The position numbers and the translations under genes were made by a program. The notes under the pieces were generated by a model. It was not told the DNA's origin and searched no databases. It saw nothing but the letters and a program-made list of their open reading frames with translations. Shown here in pieces: positions 36,272 through 45,259 of a stretch of 64,000 bases of DNA. How positions within the stretch are numbered: position 1 is the first letter of the stretch; the number at the start of each line of letters is the position of its first letter. This stretch comes from an uncultured Selenomonadales bacterium (GTDB taxonomy: Bacteria > Bacillota > Negativicutes > Selenomonadales > Selenomonadaceae), in assembly GCA_937877655.1 (NCBI GenBank), contig CALFJC010000096.1:1-64000 (forward strand), written 5' to 3'.

Positions 36272-37826
36272 AGACGTAACGCAACGCATTTAAGTTATCA
36301 GTGTTCAAATCTTTGTGCAGGACGCATTTTTTTGAGTTTAACTCCATAGTTTGGCGATTTTGAGCAGTATATTTCTCCCAGTGCGGAATAAATTCGTTGT
36401 TCGGGTTGCCCGTAGCCGCAAATGCCGCCCATGACGCTTGAACTTGCTTAACAAGATTCTGCGGAGGATTCTGATGAAGTATCTCCGGATTGTTGAAGGT
36501 AAAAGGCAAGTCAAGCGCGTGACATGAACGCAAAATTTCAATCGGCGATAATTCACTGAACAAATAAAAGTAAACGTCTTCAAATTTCGATTGATATTCC
36601 GCCGCAACTTCTTGACCAACGCGCCAATCAACTTGCGTCGCAAAGTCGCCGTAAGTATCATAGGTATCGGGACGATTTTTAAGCCATTTTTTATAAACTT
36701 CTTCGTTCGTTTGTTTTTTGTAGCTTGAAAATATTGGCGAACTTTTTTCAGGCTCTGCGCGGAAATGTTCAAAGAGTTTTTCATCAGCCATCAAGAAACA
36801 ACGCCATTCGTCGGCAGTATTGCCCGTTAAAAATTTAATTCCACGTGCCGCGCCGTCTTTGAGTGCTTGCAAAGGATTTTTAGGCAAAAATTTCCCGTCG
36901 CATGTAGGAAAATAATCACCAAGACTTAAACCGCGAGCATCTGCCAGCTCAAAGTAAATATTTTTGATTTCGTCGGAAGATTTTTTCACAAGGTCGCCCA
37001 TTTTTTTCGCACCGCTCATTTCCATGAACATTTCTGCAAGTTTTGCGGATTTCTCAGGCTTGTGATAGAAATCAAGATGACCGGACTGCATAATTGCTTT
37101 TTGGAAAAGATTTTTTGCGTCTGGCGTAACAGTCAGCAACATACAGGAGATTGAGCCGGCACTTTCGCCGAAAATCGTAATATTGCTTGGGTCGCCGCCG
37201 AATTGAGCGATATTTTCCTTAACCCAATTCAAAGCCGCAACTTGGTCTTTCAAACCCAGATAGCCGCTGTCCTCAAAGCTTGAATCAATCGCCGCGAAGT
37301 TCATAAAGCCGAAAACATTCATGCGATAATCAAAACTCACCAAAATAACGTCATTTGCCGCCGCAAAATTGCTTCCGTAATAAAGAGGGTCGCTCGCGCT
37401 TTCAAATGCAAATGCGCCGCCATGAATGAACACCATAACGGGCAAATTTTTCTTTTCGGAGCGTTTCCAAATGTTGAGCGTCAAGCAGTCTTCACTTTGC
37501 GGAATTTCAGAGGCATCCGCTATAGGGTCGCTGATTTGAATCTCCTTAAAGCCGAATTTTTTCGCGTCGAAAGTTTTATTTGACGGTTTTAACGGTTGAG
37601 GAGCTTGCCAACGCAATTTTCCGACGGGCGGTTGAGCAAATGGGATACCGAGCCACGTTTTTACGCCTTTTTCGTCCACAAAACCGTTAAAAGTGCCGTA
37701 ACGAGTCTTGACAGCGCAATTATCGGCGGCAAAAACTTTTTCCGGCAAAATTCCAACCGTATTGACTGCCAAAAAGCCAAGCGCGGCTGTTTTTATGAAA
37801 TCTCTGCGCGTTAAGTCTTGAAACAT
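36261..37826 (-). CDS. Tat-exported carboxylesterase type B
   Basis: Alpha/beta-hydrolase that cleaves carboxylic esters, 521 residues. A twin-arginine signal peptide (TRRDFIKTAALGFLAVN, about 6-22) targets it to the Tat pathway. Family motifs: GIPFAQPPVGKLRW, SEDCLTLNIW, FIHGGAF (oxyanion hole), the nucleophile elbow FGESAGS, and a late His in CHALDLPF. Resembles para-nitrobenzyl esterases. It sits between the nitrogen genes and the leader-peptide genes without a clear functional tie. No strong ribosome site is seen. Confidence 0.9.
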   Translation of the reverse strand: MFQDLTRRDFIKTAALGFLAVNTVGILPEKVFAADNCAVKTRYGTFNGFVDEKGVKTWLGIPFAQPPVGKLRWQAPQPLKPSNKTFDAKKFGFKEIQISDPIADASEIPQSEDCLTLNIWKRSEKKNLPVMVFIHGGAFAFESASDPLYYGSNFAAANDVILVSFDYRMNVFGFMNFAAIDSSFEDSGYLGLKDQVAALNWVKENIAQFGGDPSNITIFGESAGSISCMLLTVTPDAKNLFQKAIMQSGHLDFYHKPEKSAKLAEMFMEMSGAKKMGDLVKKSSDEIKNIYFELADARGLSLGDYFPTCDGKFLPKNPLQALKDGAARGIKFLTGNTADEWRCFLMADEKLFEHFRAEPEKSSPIFSSYKKQTNEEVYKKWLKNRPDTYDTYGDFATQVDWRVGQEVAAEYQSKFEDVYFYLFSELSPIEILRSCHALDLPFTFNNPEILHQNPPQNLVKQVQASWAAFAATGNPNNEFIPHWEKYTAQNRQTMELNSKKCVLHKDLNTDNLNALRYVYES

Positions 37827-37948
37827 AGCCTCACAACCTTTTTAATAAAAATGTTCCATTCGCATTATATTAGCTTTCATTTCGTCAAGCAATGCAGGTT
37901 CCAAAATGTCACCTCCTTTTAGGCGGCGAAATTATTATTTTGCAACGA

Positions 37949-37986
37949 AAAAACCCTCCGACTTGCCGCCGAAGGGCTTTTTTATC
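37949..37986 (-). terminator. Terminator of the glutamine synthetase gene
   Basis: Stem AAACCCTCCG...CGAAGGGCTTTT, 50 bases past the minus-strand stop codon. Confidence 0.75.
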
Positions 37987-38038
37987 ATTTGTCTCCGTAA
38001 TGAAAATTGCGCCGACATGCAATTTTCACTTCGCCGAT

Positions 38039-39922
38039 TTAAATATTATTTCTGACGTATTCTTCATTAAGGCGTTTAAGTTCCTCAATCTTGTCGTACA
38101 TTTCAACCTGCAATTTTGACGCCGTTGCGAAGTCGCCGTTGTTCAAAGCGTTGGTAAGGCGCGTGAAGAGCGATTTTTTATCGATAGAATCCTTCGCGAG
38201 GTATTCGCGAGCGTCTTTAAGCTTGTTCCAGTTGTAAGAATCTTGGTCAGTGCGGGAATTACTTTCGATAAGGCGAGCTTTGCGAACGATATTGCGCATT
38301 TCGGGCAGAATTCTTGCGATAATTTCAGTTTTCCAACGAAGCAACGCGCCTTCCTTGAAAGATTTGATAATTTGGTTGCGAAGAGCTCCGCCGGCAGTGA
38401 TAACCTTAACTTTTGCGGGATAATTGTCGAAAGCCTGCATATTTTCCCAAACGGTGGCGGGCGGTGCTCCAAACATTGCGTCGCGCTCGTCTGCCGTATA
38501 ATCCTCAAAAACATCAGCCTCTGAACGGTATGCGCGGGCTTTTTCGAGATAAAAACCGTCCTGACCCGCCTTTTTGCTGAGTTCGGTAAGCAAATCAACC
38601 GAATTTTTCTCTACAGCGTAGCGAATGCCGTCCAAAATCGCCGAATAACACGCCGCAAGCACAAGATAAGTGTTTGTGTAAGGATTGCAGGCGCGAAGTT
38701 CAAAGCGAGTTGCCATCGGATTTTTCAAGTCGCGAATCAAACCCGCCAAAATCGTTCTGTTGCGGCTGGGAATTTTTGGCGTATGTCCAAGTGAAGTCAC
38801 GATACAAACGGGAGCCTCAAAACCTGGTTTTAATCTGTTCAAAGAATCGTTTGTCGCGCTGACGAAGGGATTTATAACTTCATAATTTTTCAGCAAGCCC
38901 ATAATCGCGCCGTAACCGACTGCGTTCATAAAATCTTCGTAAGGATTCTTCGCGGCGAACAAATTATGGATTTTTCCGTCTGAAGTAATTGCCGCAAGCC
39001 CGATATGCGTATGTTCGCCGTTGCCCGCGAGTCCGATCATTGGTTTTGCCTTAAAACTGACTTCGAGCCCTTCTGCGCGGAAAATTTCTTTAACAATCGT
39101 GCGAACAAACATTTCATTATCGGCGGCTTGAACGGCATCCGCGAATTTCCAATCAATTTCGAGCTGTTCGCAGACGTGAGTTAAATGACCCGCCTCGTCA
39201 ATCTGCGCTTTGAGTCCGCCAACTTCTTTATGACCCATTTCGACGCCGAAACCGTATTTATCAAGTTCAATAACGCATTTTTCCAACGCACAACGAACCG
39301 CGCCGTGTGTCCTTTGCCAATATTGCTCCTGCATGACTTGCGACGCGCTCATTTCTTCGATTGCGGCTTCTTCGAGCGGAGTTTTTACCCAAAATTCCAA
39401 TTCAGTTGCCGAAGTGAAAACAATATCGGTTATGTCGTTGCCGCTGACTTCCAAGCCGTCAATTTCGGGCTGTTTGTGAAATAAATCGACGAGTTCACGC
39501 TTGACGAAGGCTAAAGTATCGGTAAGAATTGCGCGGGAGTCAACTCGCTTTCCTTCATGAATCAAAAAGCTCGGAATTCGGAGCGTCCCGACGGGGCAAT
39601 CAGTTTCTTCGTCGAGATATTCGTAATTGTAATCTACGAACCAATTAACCGACGGGTCGACAGGCATATCGACTTTTGCGTTGTTCAAAGTGGCAATTCC
39701 CGGCAACACGACGCTTGAGCCGTCCGTTTGAACTGCGCGCCCGGCGTAAAATTCATCAATGTCCTTGAGAAAAAGGCGCACGGGAATTTTTTCATCGGTA
39801 TCATTGCCCGCGAGATCAATCCCGACCAGCGACACGAATTTTATTTCGGGGTGTTCGCGCAACTGTTTGATAATCTCTTCCTTCGGAGTATTCGCTTGGA
39901 TTCTGTAAAGCAAATTTTTCAT
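38039..39922 (-). CDS. glnA: Glutamine synthetase (long form)
   Basis: Makes glutamine from glutamate, ammonia and ATP. 627 residues, longer than classical GSI (about 440-470). After a beta-grasp N-terminal part, the catalytic barrel shows TELEFW (metal-binding Glu), GHKEVGGLKAQID, NGEHTHIGL, PSRNRT (ATP/Glu binding) and RFELRACNPYTNTYLVLAA. About 120 extra C-terminal residues are helical (coiled-coil-like ALNNGDFATASKLQVEMYDKIEEL). It belongs to the extended GS form seen in Clostridia and Negativicutes. The ribosome site is GGCAGGTG. Promoter and operator match amtB. Confidence 0.9.
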   Translation of the reverse strand: MKNLLYRIQANTPKEEIIKQLREHPEIKFVSLVGIDLAGNDTDEKIPVRLFLKDIDEFYAGRAVQTDGSSVVLPGIATLNNAKVDMPVDPSVNWFVDYNYEYLDEETDCPVGTLRIPSFLIHEGKRVDSRAILTDTLAFVKRELVDLFHKQPEIDGLEVSGNDITDIVFTSATELEFWVKTPLEEAAIEEMSASQVMQEQYWQRTHGAVRCALEKCVIELDKYGFGVEMGHKEVGGLKAQIDEAGHLTHVCEQLEIDWKFADAVQAADNEMFVRTIVKEIFRAEGLEVSFKAKPMIGLAGNGEHTHIGLAAITSDGKIHNLFAAKNPYEDFMNAVGYGAIMGLLKNYEVINPFVSATNDSLNRLKPGFEAPVCIVTSLGHTPKIPSRNRTILAGLIRDLKNPMATRFELRACNPYTNTYLVLAACYSAILDGIRYAVEKNSVDLLTELSKKAGQDGFYLEKARAYRSEADVFEDYTADERDAMFGAPPATVWENMQAFDNYPAKVKVITAGGALRNQIIKSFKEGALLRWKTEIIARILPEMRNIVRKARLIESNSRTDQDSYNWNKLKDAREYLAKDSIDKKSLFTRLTNALNNGDFATASKLQVEMYDKIEELKRLNEEYVRNNI

Positions 39923-39973
39923 TCAAAACACCTGCCTGCAAAAATTTTTATCCTAAATTGATTTACAAGGCGT

Positions 39974-40031
39974 ATTATAATTTTGTTATGATTGACTGTC
40001 AATCTTTGCAAAAATGTATACGCTAATACAT
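39974..40031 (-). promoter_or_regulatory. glnA: Consensus promoter and palindromic operator of glnA
   Basis: Minus strand: TTGACA (40002-39997), 17-bp spacer, TATAAT (39979-39974). Palindrome ATGTATACGCTAATACAT lies upstream at 40014-40031. The spacer and flanks match the amtB promoter at most positions (shared GATTTACA-N4-CGTATTATAATTTTG). Confidence 0.85.
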
Positions 40032-40040
40032 TGAACATAA

Positions 40041-40079
40041 AAAAATCTGCGACAGACTTTTTGGTCTGCCGCTTTTTTA
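40041..40079. terminator. Terminator-like hairpin with no obvious gene
   Basis: Stem GC.-CAGAC/GTCTG-.GC with T-rich tails on both strands, between the glnA promoter and the divergent endonuclease promoter. On the minus strand it would have ended an operon that is no longer there. Confidence 0.6.
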
Positions 40080-40123
40080 TTCCGCGCTTGCTTGAACAGA
40101 AATTTTTCTGCGCTAAAGTTTTC

Positions 40124-40153
40124 TTGACGAAAAAACTCTGTGTGTGCTAGAAT
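40124..40153 (+). promoter_or_regulatory. Promoter of the GIY-YIG endonuclease gene
   Basis: TTGACG (40124-40129), 18-bp spacer, extended -10 TGCTAGAAT (TAGAAT 40148-40153). It implies a 5' UTR of about 95 bases containing an inverted repeat (GTGTGCTAGAAT/ATTCTAACACGC). Confidence 0.7.
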
Positions 40154-40251
40154 CAATTTGCAAAAACCAACAGCAACACGCAGAGCAACAATTTTCGTTA
40201 AGAATTCTAACACGCTCCGCGCCTTGCTGTCAAGAAAGGCGGCTTGATATT

Positions 40252-40971
40252 ATGGCTTACGGTATCATTTACAAACTCACGAACAAGCTCAACGGAATGC
40301 CTTACGTCGGGAAGACGACACGTGATCTCGACGTTCGTTTCAAGGAACACGCCAAAGCTGATTCTTATATCGGCAGAGCGATTCGCAAATACGGCGAAGA
40401 AAATTTTTTGCGTGAAGTAATTGAAGAATGCGAAACTCCCGAACAGCTTGATGAGCGCGAAATTTTTTGCATTGCGCATTTTAATTGCAAGACTCCAAAC
40501 GGTTACAATCAAACTGACGGCGGCGAAAGCGGCTGGAAACACACACCTAAAACACGAGCCAGAATGTCGGAGTCCCACACAGGCAAACCACTTTCTGTTG
40601 GGCATCGTGTAGCAATTAGTGTAGCGCATATGGGCGAGAAAAATCCTAATTTTGGTAAACCTCTTTCAAAAGAACATCGAGCTAAAATAGGAGCAAAAAT
40701 GTCAGAGATCAATAAAGGTATTCCTAAATCATCCGAACATTGTGCAAAAGTTTCTGAGGCAAAACGCGGTGAAACTCCTTACAAAAATTTGTCGAACGCA
40801 ATAACAGAGAAACAACTCACATATAGAAAATTAGCTAAGTTAATGAACATAACTCACCAATCACTCTCTCGCAAAATGAGCGGCAAACGCAGATTTCATG
40901 CTAATGAAATTGAAAAACTCGTCGAGATTTTCGGCAAGCCCGCAGAATACCTTATGGCACGCGACGACTAA
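40252..40971 (+). CDS. GIY-YIG homing-type endonuclease with NUMOD3 repeats
   Basis: 239 residues. The N-terminal GIY-YIG nuclease (about 1-95) shows GIIYKLTNKLNGMPYVGKT with the catalytic Arg in DVRFKEH and Glu in LDEREIFCI. Central NUMOD3 DNA-binding repeats (KTRARMSESHTGKPLS, EKNPNFGKPLSKEHRAKI) are followed by a C-terminal helix-turn-helix (YRKLAKLMNITHQSLSRKMSG). This is the layout of free-standing homing endonucleases, which are mobile. The ATG at 40252 follows AAGGCGG. It has its own promoter and terminator, like an inserted selfish gene. Confidence 0.88.
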   Translation: MAYGIIYKLTNKLNGMPYVGKTTRDLDVRFKEHAKADSYIGRAIRKYGEENFLREVIEECETPEQLDEREIFCIAHFNCKTPNGYNQTDGGESGWKHTPKTRARMSESHTGKPLSVGHRVAISVAHMGEKNPNFGKPLSKEHRAKIGAKMSEINKGIPKSSEHCAKVSEAKRGETPYKNLSNAITEKQLTYRKLAKLMNITHQSLSRKMSGKRRFHANEIEKLVEIFGKPAEYLMARDD

Positions 40972-40992
40972 TTATTTTCAAGAAAAAAATTT

Positions 40993-41024
40993 GGCGACAA
41001 GCCTTTGAGCCCGTCGCCTTTTTT
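40993..41024 (+). terminator. Terminator of the GIY-YIG gene
   Basis: Stem GGCGAC/GTCGCC with a 14-base loop and T6. Confidence 0.75.
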
Positions 41025-41058
41025 AGTTGCTAATTACTAACTGCACATTGCTAATTGC
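41024..41058. repeat. Heptamer repeat, TAATTGC type
   Basis: TAGTTGC-TAATTAC-TAACTGC-ACATTGC-TAATTGC: five degenerate 7-bp units just past the end of fruA. Confidence 0.6.
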
Positions 41059-41062
41059 TTTT

Positions 41063-42991
41063 TCAATCTTGCGGTCTGGGTTTTCTGATAAAGCCGAGAA
41101 TCACACCGCCGACAACTGAACCTATAGCGATCGCCGCCAAGTAGCCGAACGGGTTACCTATAGTCGGGACAACGAAAATTCCGCCGTGGGGGGCCATCAA
41201 CGTACATCCGAAAAGCATAGTTAATGCGCCCGTCAAAGCAGAACCGACGACGCAAGCAGGTATGACATGGAGCGGATCTCCCGCGGCAAATGGAATTGCC
41301 GCCTCACTGATGAACGATGCGCCCATTATAAAATTTGTGACCGTCGTTTTTTGTTCATTCTTTGTAAACTTGTTTTTGAAGAAAATGATGGCAAGACCAA
41401 TGGCAATCGGGGGAACCATGCCGCCCGCCATAGCCGCCGCGATAACGTAATAGTTGCCGTCAGCCAAAAGTCCGACGCCCGTAACATAAGCCGCCTTGTT
41501 CAAAGGACCGCCCATATCGACAGCCATCATACCGCCGATAACCGCACCCATAACGAGTTTTGCGGAAGGATCCATGTTGCCGAGAGTATCTTTAAGAGCT
41601 TCGTTGATACCCGCGACAGGAGGACCGATAACGAAGTTACAAATCAAGCCGATAATCAAGACGCCGAGCAACGGATAGAAGAGAATCGGCTTTGTGCCTT
41701 CGAGTGAGGGCGGGAAGAAGCTGAGAGCTTTTTTAAGCCAGTTGACAATAAAGCCTGCAAGAAAACCTGCGAGCAATGCGCCCAAGAAACCGGAGCCGTT
41801 GGAAGCACTCAACGCGCCGCCGACAAAGCCCGCCGCCAAGCCGGGGCGGTCAGCGATTGACATTGAAATAAATCCTGCAAGAACGGGCAACATAAATTGG
41901 AAGGACGCGCCGCCAATGCCCATGAAGGTTGCGGCAACAGGAGTTATCGAACCGAATTTTGAACGTTCTTCGGGCGGCAAGCTGTTCAAATCAACGGCGA
42001 AACCGTCAATCAAGAAAGAAATTGCAATTAAGATACCGCCGCCGATAACGAAGGGCAACATATGCGAAACGCCGTTCATCAAGTGCTTGTAAACTTGACG
42101 CCCGACACTTTCATTTTCGCCACCGCCGCCGCCGGAGTCGCCTGCAGCTTCTCCAGCTTTCGCGTGATAAACGGGAGCATTTCCGCCAAGTGCTCTATCA
42201 ATGAGTTCATCAGCCTTGTTGATACCGTCGGCAACTTTTGTAATGACAACTTTTTTGCCGTCGAAACGAGCCATTGCAACGTTTTTATCCGCCGCAACGA
42301 TAATGCCGTCCGCCTTTGCAATTTCTTCAGCCGTCAAAACATTTTTCGCGCCTCCGGAGCCGTTTGTCTCAACCTTAATCGAAATGCCGCGTTTTTTGGC
42401 GTGTTGCTCCAAACTTTCAGCCGCCATAAAGGTATGCGCAATACCTGTCGGACAAGCCGTGACTGCCAAAATCTGAATATGATCGGCAGTGGGAGCGGGA
42501 GCGGCATTCGCACTGTCGGCGGGAGCTTGGAACTTGCCGTCTTCCTTGTCGTCAATGATTTTAAGGAATTCTTCTTTGGTTGTCGCCTTAATCAAAGCTT
42601 CCTTAAAATCTGGATCCATAACCATTGTAGCGAGCTTCGACAGAATCATTAAATGTTCGTCGTTGCCGCCGTCGGGAGCCGCGATAGCAAAAAATAATCT
42701 CGCGGGGTTGCCGTCCATTGACTCGAAGTCAATGCCGTCGGGAATGGTCATTGCGGCGAGACCGGGAGCCTTAACGCCCGCCGATTTTGCGTGCGGCGTT
42801 GCAATGCCGTCGCCAAGACCTGTGGTGCCCGACGCCTCGCGAGCAAAGACATCTTTTTTGTACTGTTCTTTGTTCTTGAGGTTGCCGCCTTTTTCCATCA
42901 AGTCGACAAGATGCGAAATGGCATCTTTCTTGTCCTTGACGTGAGCACCGAGATCAATGCTCGCATTTTTGAGCAGATCTGTAACTCTCAT
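41063..42991 (-). CDS. fruA: PTS fructose transporter, EIIABC fusion
   Basis: Imports fructose as fructose 1-phosphate. 642 residues. EIIA (about 1-145) has the phospho-His in GIATPHAKS. EIIB-Fru (about 165-270) has the phospho-Cys in AVTACPTGIAHTFMAAE. EIIC (about 300-640) has about nine helices (GGILIAISFLIDG, GFVGGALSASNGSGFLGALLAGFLAG). A Gly/Ser-rich linker (GDSGGGGG) joins B and C. Last gene of fruK-fruAB-fruA; 182 bases of mostly repeat sequence precede it. Confidence 0.93.
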   Translation of the reverse strand: MRVTDLLKNASIDLGAHVKDKKDAISHLVDLMEKGGNLKNKEQYKKDVFAREASGTTGLGDGIATPHAKSAGVKAPGLAAMTIPDGIDFESMDGNPARLFFAIAAPDGGNDEHLMILSKLATMVMDPDFKEALIKATTKEEFLKIIDDKEDGKFQAPADSANAAPAPTADHIQILAVTACPTGIAHTFMAAESLEQHAKKRGISIKVETNGSGGAKNVLTAEEIAKADGIIVAADKNVAMARFDGKKVVITKVADGINKADELIDRALGGNAPVYHAKAGEAAGDSGGGGGENESVGRQVYKHLMNGVSHMLPFVIGGGILIAISFLIDGFAVDLNSLPPEERSKFGSITPVAATFMGIGGASFQFMLPVLAGFISMSIADRPGLAAGFVGGALSASNGSGFLGALLAGFLAGFIVNWLKKALSFFPPSLEGTKPILFYPLLGVLIIGLICNFVIGPPVAGINEALKDTLGNMDPSAKLVMGAVIGGMMAVDMGGPLNKAAYVTGVGLLADGNYYVIAAAMAGGMVPPIAIGLAIIFFKNKFTKNEQKTTVTNFIMGASFISEAAIPFAAGDPLHVIPACVVGSALTGALTMLFGCTLMAPHGGIFVVPTIGNPFGYLAAIAIGSVVGGVILGFIRKPRPQD

Positions 42992-43044
42992 GGTACACTA
43001 CTCCTTACAAAAAATGAATGAATAATTTCTGCCCGCCGCTTTTT

Positions 43045-43079
43045 CAATTAGGAATTATGAATTAGGAATTAGGAATGAA
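43045..43079. repeat. Single-arm heptamer repeat upstream of fruA
   Basis: TTAGGAA-TTATGAA-TTAGGAA-TTAGGAA-TG arm, the same as at 13024, 22737 and 23082. Confidence 0.8.
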
Positions 43080-43081
43080 TC

Positions 43082-43130
43082 AAAACCTAAAACCTAAAAC
43101 CTAAAACCTAAAACCTAAAACCTAATTGCT
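43082..43130. repeat. Seven exact AAAACCT units
   Basis: A perfect (AAAACCT)7 tract of 49 bp between the two fructose PTS genes, adjacent to a TTAGGAA-type arm. The complementary unit, TTTTAGG in phase, also appears four times at 16880. It resembles a telomere-type repeat by chance. Confidence 0.9.
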
Positions 43131-43173
43131 TTTCGGCGGTTTATTTCAATCGGCACAAAGCCGACTGTTGACG

Positions 43174-44058
43174 TTATGAGAAAATGCTTTTAATTTTGTT
43201 GAAGAGTTTTTCGCCTAAAGTTTCGTCGTCTTCGGTTGCTTGGAAAGGTTGCGCTTGTCCTTCCTTAATGCGTTTGAAAAGTTGTTCGGGCTTGCGAATA
43301 CCGGTACCGACCGCTGTTTGAATCATCAATTTGCCGTCAAAACGTTTCATGGGAATTCTTTTGCTTGCCGCGACAATGACAACGTCGGCATTTTTAATTT
43401 CTTCGTCAGTCAAGGCGTGATAAACGCCCGCCGCGCCGTGAACTTCAACGCGAATACTCAAGCCCAATTTCTCCGCGCATTGCTTGAGAGACTCGCGAGC
43501 CATAAAGGAAGAAGAAATTCCCGTCGGACAAGCCGTGACTGCGATAATTTTTGTATTTGAGGAAACGTCGGGTTCGGGCGTCTCACTCTTGGCGCGTTCA
43601 ATTTCCTTGTCGTCGATAATCTTAATGACTTCGGCGGGCGATTTCGCTTTGATGAGATTTTCTTTGAAAGTGTCGTCCATCAACAAAACCGCGAGCCGCC
43701 CCATGTTCGTCATTGCGGTATCATCGGCTTTTTCGGGTGCCGCAAACAACATTAAAAGCCGCGCAGGTTTTCCGTCCAGCGAATTGAAATCGACGCCTTC
43801 AGGTACCGTGATTATAGAGATTGACGGCTTTTTAACGGAAGAATTCTGCGCGTGCGGAGTAGCCAAGCCGTTCGCCAAGCCCGTTGAACCTTGAGCCTCG
43901 CGCCTTAAGACATCGCGCTTGACGATTGCTTTATCGCGAATTGTGCCCGCCGTCATCAGCAAATCAACCAACATGTCAATCGCTTCATTTTTGTCGGCAG
44001 GGTGAACGTTCAGCGCGACAGATTTTTTGGAAATGTAATTTGTAATTTTCGTTGCCAT
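43174..44058 (-). CDS. PTS fructose-type EIIA-EIIB protein
   Basis: 294 residues. EIIA-Fru domain (about 1-150; phospho-His in GLATPHAQN) and EIIB-Fru domain (about 170-275; phospho-Cys in AVTACPTGISSSFMARE), with no EIIC. It sits between fruK and the complete EIIABC gene, so it is either a spare phosphoryl donor or a regulatory phosphoprotein. The ATG at 44058 has GGGCGG upstream. It resembles the N-terminal half of FruA, so it may be a partial duplicate that has diverged. Confidence 0.88.
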   Translation of the reverse strand: MATKITNYISKKSVALNVHPADKNEAIDMLVDLLMTAGTIRDKAIVKRDVLRREAQGSTGLANGLATPHAQNSSVKKPSISIITVPEGVDFNSLDGKPARLLMLFAAPEKADDTAMTNMGRLAVLLMDDTFKENLIKAKSPAEVIKIIDDKEIERAKSETPEPDVSSNTKIIAVTACPTGISSSFMARESLKQCAEKLGLSIRVEVHGAAGVYHALTDEEIKNADVVIVAASKRIPMKRFDGKLMIQTAVGTGIRKPEQLFKRIKEGQAQPFQATEDDETLGEKLFNKIKSIFS

Positions 44059-44077
44059 TTGGAACACCGCCCTTTGT

Positions 44078-44147
44078 CAATTAGGAATGTGGAATTAGGA
44101 ATTAGGAATGGCAACAAAGATAATTCCTCATTCCTAATTCCTAATTG
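44078..44147. repeat. Inverted heptamer repeats between fruK and the EIIA-EIIB gene
   Basis: Left arm (TTAGGAA/TGTGGAA units, 44078-44110) and complementary right arm (44121-44147) can form a hairpin in the operon mRNA. Confidence 0.85.
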
Positions 44148-44166
44148 AATCAGCCGGGGTAAATTT

Positions 44167-45075
44167 TTAAATCGTTTTCAACAAAGCCTCGACTTCGGGA
44201 CGAGTGGCAAGATTTTCAGAGAAAGCGGACGCTGAGCCCGTGCAGAGTCCCATCTTGAAAGCCTTTTCGTAATCGCCGTTACTTTCAATGTAGCCCGCAA
44301 CGAAGCCCGCAACCATTGAATCGCCCGCGCCGACAGAATTAACAAGCTTGCCTTTCGGAGCAGGGGATTTAAAGAATGTCTCGCCGCCTTCGGGAACGAA
44401 AATCGCGCCGTCGCCCGCCATTGAGATAAGAACATTTCTCGCGCCCATTTCCTGCAACTTCTTGGCGTATTTAACGATCTCTTCGTCAGTCTTGAGTTTG
44501 ACGCCGAACATGTCGCCGAGCTCGTGATTATTCGGTTTGATAAGCCAAGGATTGAATTTCAAAATTTTGAGGAGCAAACCTTTTTCCGCGTCAACGACAA
44601 AACGAATGCCCTTTCCTTGAATGCGCGAAAGAGTTTGTTCATACATATCGTCGGGGAGAGTGTTGGGAATTGAGCCGGAAAGAATCAAGGTATCGTCCGC
44701 GCCGAGTTTTTCGAGCTTTTGGAAAAGCTCTTCGCGTTTTGCCTCGCTGATTTTGGGACCTTGACCGTTAATTTCGGTTTCGACATCGGCTTTAACTTTT
44801 ACGTTAATGCGGGAGAAACCTTCTTCGAGTTGAACGAAATCATCTGCGGCGTTGAAGTCGCGGAGCTGGCGAACAATTTCTGCGCCCGTGAAACCCGCGA
44901 GAAATCCTGTTGCCGTTGACTTGTGACCCAAATTGCCGAGCACGATTGAAACATTAACGCCCTTGCCGCCGCCGAGCACTTGTTCGTAAGTCACGCGGTT
45001 AATCGCGCCCGTCGTCAACTTGTCGAGACGAATGATATAATCAATCGCCGGGTTAAAAGTTACAGTGTAAATCAT
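44167..45075 (-). CDS. fruK: 1-phosphofructokinase
   Basis: Phosphorylates fructose 1-phosphate to fructose 1,6-bisphosphate. 302-residue PfkB-family sugar kinase: TFNPAIDYIIRLD at the N-terminus, GGGKGVNVS (substrate), GSIPNTLP, and the C-terminal signature NSVGAGDSMVAGFVAGY with catalytic Asp. GGGGGA precedes the ATG. First gene of the fructose operon. No FruR/DeoR regulator is in the window. Confidence 0.95.
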   Translation of the reverse strand: MIYTVTFNPAIDYIIRLDKLTTGAINRVTYEQVLGGGKGVNVSIVLGNLGHKSTATGFLAGFTGAEIVRQLRDFNAADDFVQLEEGFSRINVKVKADVETEINGQGPKISEAKREELFQKLEKLGADDTLILSGSIPNTLPDDMYEQTLSRIQGKGIRFVVDAEKGLLLKILKFNPWLIKPNNHELGDMFGVKLKTDEEIVKYAKKLQEMGARNVLISMAGDGAIFVPEGGETFFKSPAPKGKLVNSVGAGDSMVAGFVAGYIESNGDYEKAFKMGLCTGSASAFSENLATRPEVEALLKTI

Positions 45076-45120
45076 TTACAGTTTCCCCCTTACAGAAAAT
45101 TGATAGAAAATTCTTTTGCG

Positions 45121-45149
45121 ATTATACAACAGGGAATATTACATTTCAA
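45121..45149 (-). promoter_or_regulatory. fruK: Promoter of the fructose operon
   Basis: Minus strand: TTGAAA (45149-45144), 17-bp spacer, TATAAT (45126-45121). Confidence 0.8.
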
Positions 45150-45259
45150 GGCGGCAAAATATGATATTTGTAACAAAAAAATTTCGGCGGCGGCAACAGA
45201 ATTTATCTGCGCGGGAAAATTTTTTGAGAAATTTTGTTTCGCATGAAAAATTTTTTCGG

